Below, piece by piece: positions 7,301-9,332 of a stretch of 9,332 nt of DNA (position 1 is the stretch's first letter; every line of letters begins with the position of its first letter). The DNA lies in NCBI GenBank assembly GCA_003165495.1, contig PMMB01000335.1:1918-11249 (forward strand), read 5' to 3'. The notes below the pieces were generated by a model. That model made no database searches. It saw only the letters and a program-made list of their open reading frames with translations, and was not told where the DNA came from. Source of the DNA: Gammaproteobacteria bacterium (GTDB lineage: Bacteria; Pseudomonadota; Gammaproteobacteria; Steroidobacterales; Steroidobacteraceae). The position numbers and the translations under genes were made by a program.

Positions 7301-7520
7301 GACGGCAGGTGCAATGATTCTCGGCATGGTACCGATGGCGTTAGGCATCGGCGAAGGCGGCGAACAGAATGCGCCGCTGGGCAGGGCGGTGATCGGCGGC
7401 TTGCTGTTCGCGACGTTTGCGACGCTGATCTTCGTGCCCACCATGTATCGGTTGTTGCGCCGCCAACCGAGCGCTGTCACTGATTTGGACGTTAAAGGCA
7501 GAGCCAATGCAATCGCATGA
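4308..7520 (+). CDS. RND efflux permease (AcrB/MexB-like, HAE-type)
   Basis: A 1070-residue inner-membrane resistance-nodulation-division pump, normal length for the family. It works as a trimer that takes substrates from periplasm or membrane and passes them to an outer-membrane channel. The ATG at 4308 has AGAGAG at 4296-4301. The duplicated plan is visible: TM1 at about 12-30, a porter domain to about 330, TM2-6 at about 337-487, TM7 at about 547-566, a second porter domain (about 570-890), then TM8-12 at about 895-1048. TM4 reads AIGILVDNGTVVIENIERH (395-413). D401 matches AcrB D407, but D408 is N402. In TM10 (GLTTANSILVV, 958-968) AcrB K940 is A962. R992 and T999 match R971 and T978. The altered relay suggests a divergent RND subfamily. 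Substrates cannot be read from sequence; drugs, solvents or other organics are likelier than metals, since I see no CusA-like methionine pattern. Confidence 0.95.
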   Translation: MSVVETALKRPYTVVAVLILVTLMGIGAALRMPIDIFPEIDIPVVAVVWTYNGMSAQDIQNRILTLHERQLASLVDDISRIEAVSYEGVGVEKIYLHEGADVTRAISQLASSALVVLKYMPPNITPPLVLRYGATDVPIIQLSLSSKSLPDTTLNDLGQNIIRPALAVVHGAEVPYPYGGKPRVIMADLDSQALQARGLSASDVSTALQRQNVILPAGDVKIGDKDYTLAMNNSPDVIETINAFPIKQVDGRTVFMRDVAHVHDGFQVQTNSVSVNGIPGALMTIRKTGGVSTLAVIDGVRAALLDIKKVLPPDVTIKALFDQSVFVKAALNSVVLSACMAAALTALVIILFLGNVRLSVIILAAIPLSIITAVLFINLTGQTLNTMTLGGFALAIGILVDNGTVVIENIERHVAMREPLHQSIVVGANEVAIPTFLSTLCICIVFVPVFLLQGTAKYLFSPLSLSVIGSLLASLALSFTMVPVLFNYLMRRAVHEFRAEPAHEPAQANARSKNPLVRFQAGFERGFEKFRESYRNTLSWALSQARLTVAAFVILIVVSVLLFPLLGRDFFPQVDAGQMRLHVRAPAGTRLEKTQQYFAEVEAQIRKLIGNDQIDVMLDNIGLPYSGINIALSDSATVGPMDGEILISLNEKHTPTAKLIAMLRRELPARFAELQFFFQPADIVDQVLNFGQPAPIDVRISGPNQDAAFALASQIARALTRVAGVVDSHVFQVPNAPALTVNMDRALATQTGVTQQEAANNVLVATNSSAQTAPNFWVDPRNSVSYPLVVQVPTYRIRSSQDLQTMPVTSGAGATSGQLLLNLASFGREAVPMVTSQLNIRPVFDVHADVQGRDLYGAAHDIDEVLKAHRPDASNPLTVTLSGQVETMRESYSGLFTGIALAIVLVYLFLVMNFQSWIDPLIVLMAVPFALAGVLWMLFLSQTPMSVPALMGTLMCIGLTTANSILVVSFANQRMAAGDDPLRAATSAGYIRLRPVLMTAGAMILGMVPMALGIGEGGEQNAPLGRAVIGGLLFATFATLIFVPTMYRLLRRQPSAVTDLDVKGRANAIA

Positions 7521-8838
7521 CCCAGACCATTCCGCCACTCCGCCGTGTCTAAGCGAGAAGCCGTCGCACAGCGAGTATCCCGACCATGTATCGCATACGG
7601 AACACGACGAGGTGTCTACGAGCTTCGCTCCGGAGACGGGCCGACGCACGAAGGCCGGCGTCGGCATTGCGGCAGCACTCTTGTTGGTCTGTTTCGTTGC
7701 CGTGATCGTGGTCCACTATTTCCACGCGCACGCCGTGGCGAAGGCTGGGGAGACCGCTTTTTCGACGCCGCCCCCCGTCGATGTGGTAATCGCCCGACCG
7801 GCGACGGCGGGACAGGATCTGGTCCTTCCGGGGGAGACTGCTGCTTGGTACGAAACGACGATTTACGCGCGCGTCAACGGCTATGTGGCGAAGTGGCTGG
7901 TGGATATCGGCGATCACGTCAAGAAGGGCCAGGTGCTCGCAACCATCGAGACACCAGAACTCGATGCCGAGTTGGAGGCCGCTCGAGCGCAACTCAGGGC
8001 GTCGGAGGCGCAGGTGGGGGCGCGAAAGGCGGAAGCGCAATTCAGCAAATCGACCAACGAGCGCTGGCGCGATTCCCCGAAAGGGGTTGTGTCCGAGCAA
8101 GAGCGAGAGGCGAAGAAAGCGGACTACGAAAGTTCTGAGGCGCGACTGTATGCAGCTAACGCGCAAGTCAATCTGGACAAATCCAAGGTCGATCAATACA
8201 ACGCATTGGCTGAATTCAAACAGGTGAAGGCTCCCTTCGACGGGACCATCACCGAACGCAAGATCGACATCGGCAACCTGGTGACGGCCGGCAGTGCGAC
8301 GACAACGACGCCCCTGTACCGCATGGCGCAGACCGACCCATTGCGCATTTTCGTGGACGTGCCGCAGAGCGCCTCCGGGGAATTAATGAACGCCGGCGCG
8401 CCTGCCGAGATTCGCGCAACCGGTGCAGTGGGCGGTGTCTTCTCGGGAAAAATAGCGCGGTCGGCGGAATCCATCAATGCGCAGGCGCGCACCATGCGAG
8501 TGGAAGTCGACATGCCCAATGCCAATCATGCGCTGGTGCCCGGAATGTACGTGAATATCGCTTTCAGGCTGCCGCCTCGAGGGTTGGTTGAAGTTCCTGC
8601 AGCTGCATTGATATTTCGCGCCAGCGGGACGCAAGTCGCGCAGGTCGACGCAAACGGCAAGATCGAATTTGAAAATGTCGTGATCGCCCGCGATAACGGC
8701 AGCTTGGTCGAGTTGGCCTCGGGTGTACAACCAGGTGACCGGCTGGTATTGAACATCAGCAGCCAAATAGCATCGGGTCAAACGGTGGCCGTCAACGAGC
8801 CCGATTCCGCCAACAAAACCCTTGGCGCGAAGCGCTGA
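7507..8838 (+). CDS. RND periplasmic adaptor (membrane-fusion protein)
   Basis: A 443-residue HlyD/AcrA-type adaptor that bridges the permease and the outer-membrane factor. The ATG at 7507 overlaps the permease stop by 14 bases, with AAAGG at 7494-7498, so translation is probably coupled. A cytoplasmic N-terminus of about 50 residues rich in His, Asp and Glu is followed by one membrane anchor at about 51-71 (GVGIAAALLLVCFVAVIVV); there is no lipobox. Lipoyl half-motifs lie at about 115-150 (ARVNGYVAKWLVDIGDHVKKGQ at 121-142) and 238-262 (QVKAPFDGTITERKIDIGNLV). They flank an alpha-hairpin of about 80 residues. Beta-barrel and membrane-proximal domains follow (VDVPQ at 283-287, LVPGMYVNI at 343-351, VPAAALI at 363-369). 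It is the second gene of the operon; permease before adaptor reverses the more usual order. Confidence 0.94.
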   Translation: MQSHDPDHSATPPCLSEKPSHSEYPDHVSHTEHDEVSTSFAPETGRRTKAGVGIAAALLLVCFVAVIVVHYFHAHAVAKAGETAFSTPPPVDVVIARPATAGQDLVLPGETAAWYETTIYARVNGYVAKWLVDIGDHVKKGQVLATIETPELDAELEAARAQLRASEAQVGARKAEAQFSKSTNERWRDSPKGVVSEQEREAKKADYESSEARLYAANAQVNLDKSKVDQYNALAEFKQVKAPFDGTITERKIDIGNLVTAGSATTTTPLYRMAQTDPLRIFVDVPQSASGELMNAGAPAEIRATGAVGGVFSGKIARSAESINAQARTMRVEVDMPNANHALVPGMYVNIAFRLPPRGLVEVPAAALIFRASGTQVAQVDANGKIEFENVVIARDNGSLVELASGVQPGDRLVLNISSQIASGQTVAVNEPDSANKTLGAKR

Positions 8839-8847
8839 AGTGTACCA

Positions 8848-9332
8848 GTGAAAGCACCACGGTTAGTCGTTCTTGGGTTAGTCGCCAGTTTGACCGCCTG
8901 TGCGGCGGGTCCGAGTTACCGCACCCCAAAACCTGATACGCCACCGAACTTTGCATCACAGGTTGCAGCGACTGCGCCCACGCCGGATTTGGCGACCTGG
9001 TGGCGCGCGCTGAATGACGAAGAACTGGACTCCCTCGTCGATCGAGCCGTCAAGTCCAACCTGGATCTGGAAATCGCGCTGGATAGATTGCAGCAAGCGC
9101 GCACTTACGAGGCGGTAGTGGTTGGACATGCATTGCCGGAGGTAGACGCAAGCGCCGCGGCAGGGCGTGGCACGGGAAGTGATCTTACCAAGGGGCGCGC
9201 CGATCCGGCGCTCAGATCCGCGGACAACGGTGCCGGACTGCAACAGATCAACGCGATTGCGGGATTTGATGCGGTTTGGGAACTCGATCTATTCGGCAAA
9301 TTCCGCCGGGAGTTCGAGGCTGCAAGGGCTGA
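8848..9332 (+). CDS. NodT-family outer-membrane efflux lipoprotein, 5' part
   Basis: A gene open to the window edge; 161 codons are visible without a stop. The GTG at 8848 lies 9 bases after the adaptor stop and has GAAG at 8837-8840. The N-terminus is a lipoprotein signal peptide (KAPR, then a hydrophobic core) with lipobox LTAC, so C18 should be the lipidated first residue. The mature part matches the OprM/NodT pattern: LATWWRALNDEELDSLVDRA near 51-70, SNLDLEIALDRLQQAR near 73-88, and FDAVWELDLFGKFRREFEAA near the edge. The family forms trimeric channels across the outer membrane that dock on the adaptor and permease. It completes a tripartite pump. Full members run to roughly 450-500 residues, so about two thirds is missing here because of the window cut, not because of gene decay. 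Confidence 0.93.
   Translation, partial: MKAPRLVVLGLVASLTACAAGPSYRTPKPDTPPNFASQVAATAPTPDLATWWRALNDEELDSLVDRAVKSNLDLEIALDRLQQARTYEAVVVGHALPEVDASAAAGRGTGSDLTKGRADPALRSADNGAGLQQINAIAGFDAVWELDLFGKFRREFEAARA

Overview
The window comes from a Gram-negative bacterium: it encodes an inner-membrane RND pump, its periplasmic adaptor and an outer-membrane lipoprotein channel. The moderately GC-rich composition and the style of the proteins suggest Pseudomonadota. The ClC protein in particular resembles ones I associate with Burkholderiales and relatives. The genus cannot be fixed from the sequence alone. I see no RNA genes, insertion sequences, CRISPR arrays or phage genes.

Layout. (1) 70-1401 (+): a ClC-family anion channel or transporter with substituted ion-pathway residues. 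(2) 1417-3309 (-), convergent with the ClC gene across a 15 bp gap: a membrane sensor histidine kinase with a periplasmic Cache-like sensor, HAMP, HisKA_3 and HATPase domains. (3) 3465-4205 (+), divergent from the kinase: a NarL/FixJ-type response regulator, probably starting at a GTG at 3465. (4) 4308-7520, 7507-8838 and 8848 to the window edge (+): RND permease, membrane-fusion adaptor and NodT-type outer-membrane factor. These are tightly packed and clearly one operon; the last gene is cut by the window end. Almost all of the window is coding. The only sizeable gaps are the 155 bp kinase/regulator intergenic region and the 102 bp before the RND permease.

How it works together. The two short intergenic regions share a near-identical palindrome, GTGACT-N2-AGTCAC. 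There is one copy between kinase and regulator and two tandem copies in front of the RND operon. The simplest reading is a self-contained regulon. The Cache-domain kinase senses an unknown periplasmic signal and phosphorylates the regulator. The regulator binds the palindromes, adjusting its own locus and switching the tripartite efflux operon. The operator set, together with an RND permease that lacks two of the usual proton-relay residues, is the most interesting content. The ClC gene may be only a neighbour, since no operator copy lies in front of it in the visible sequence.
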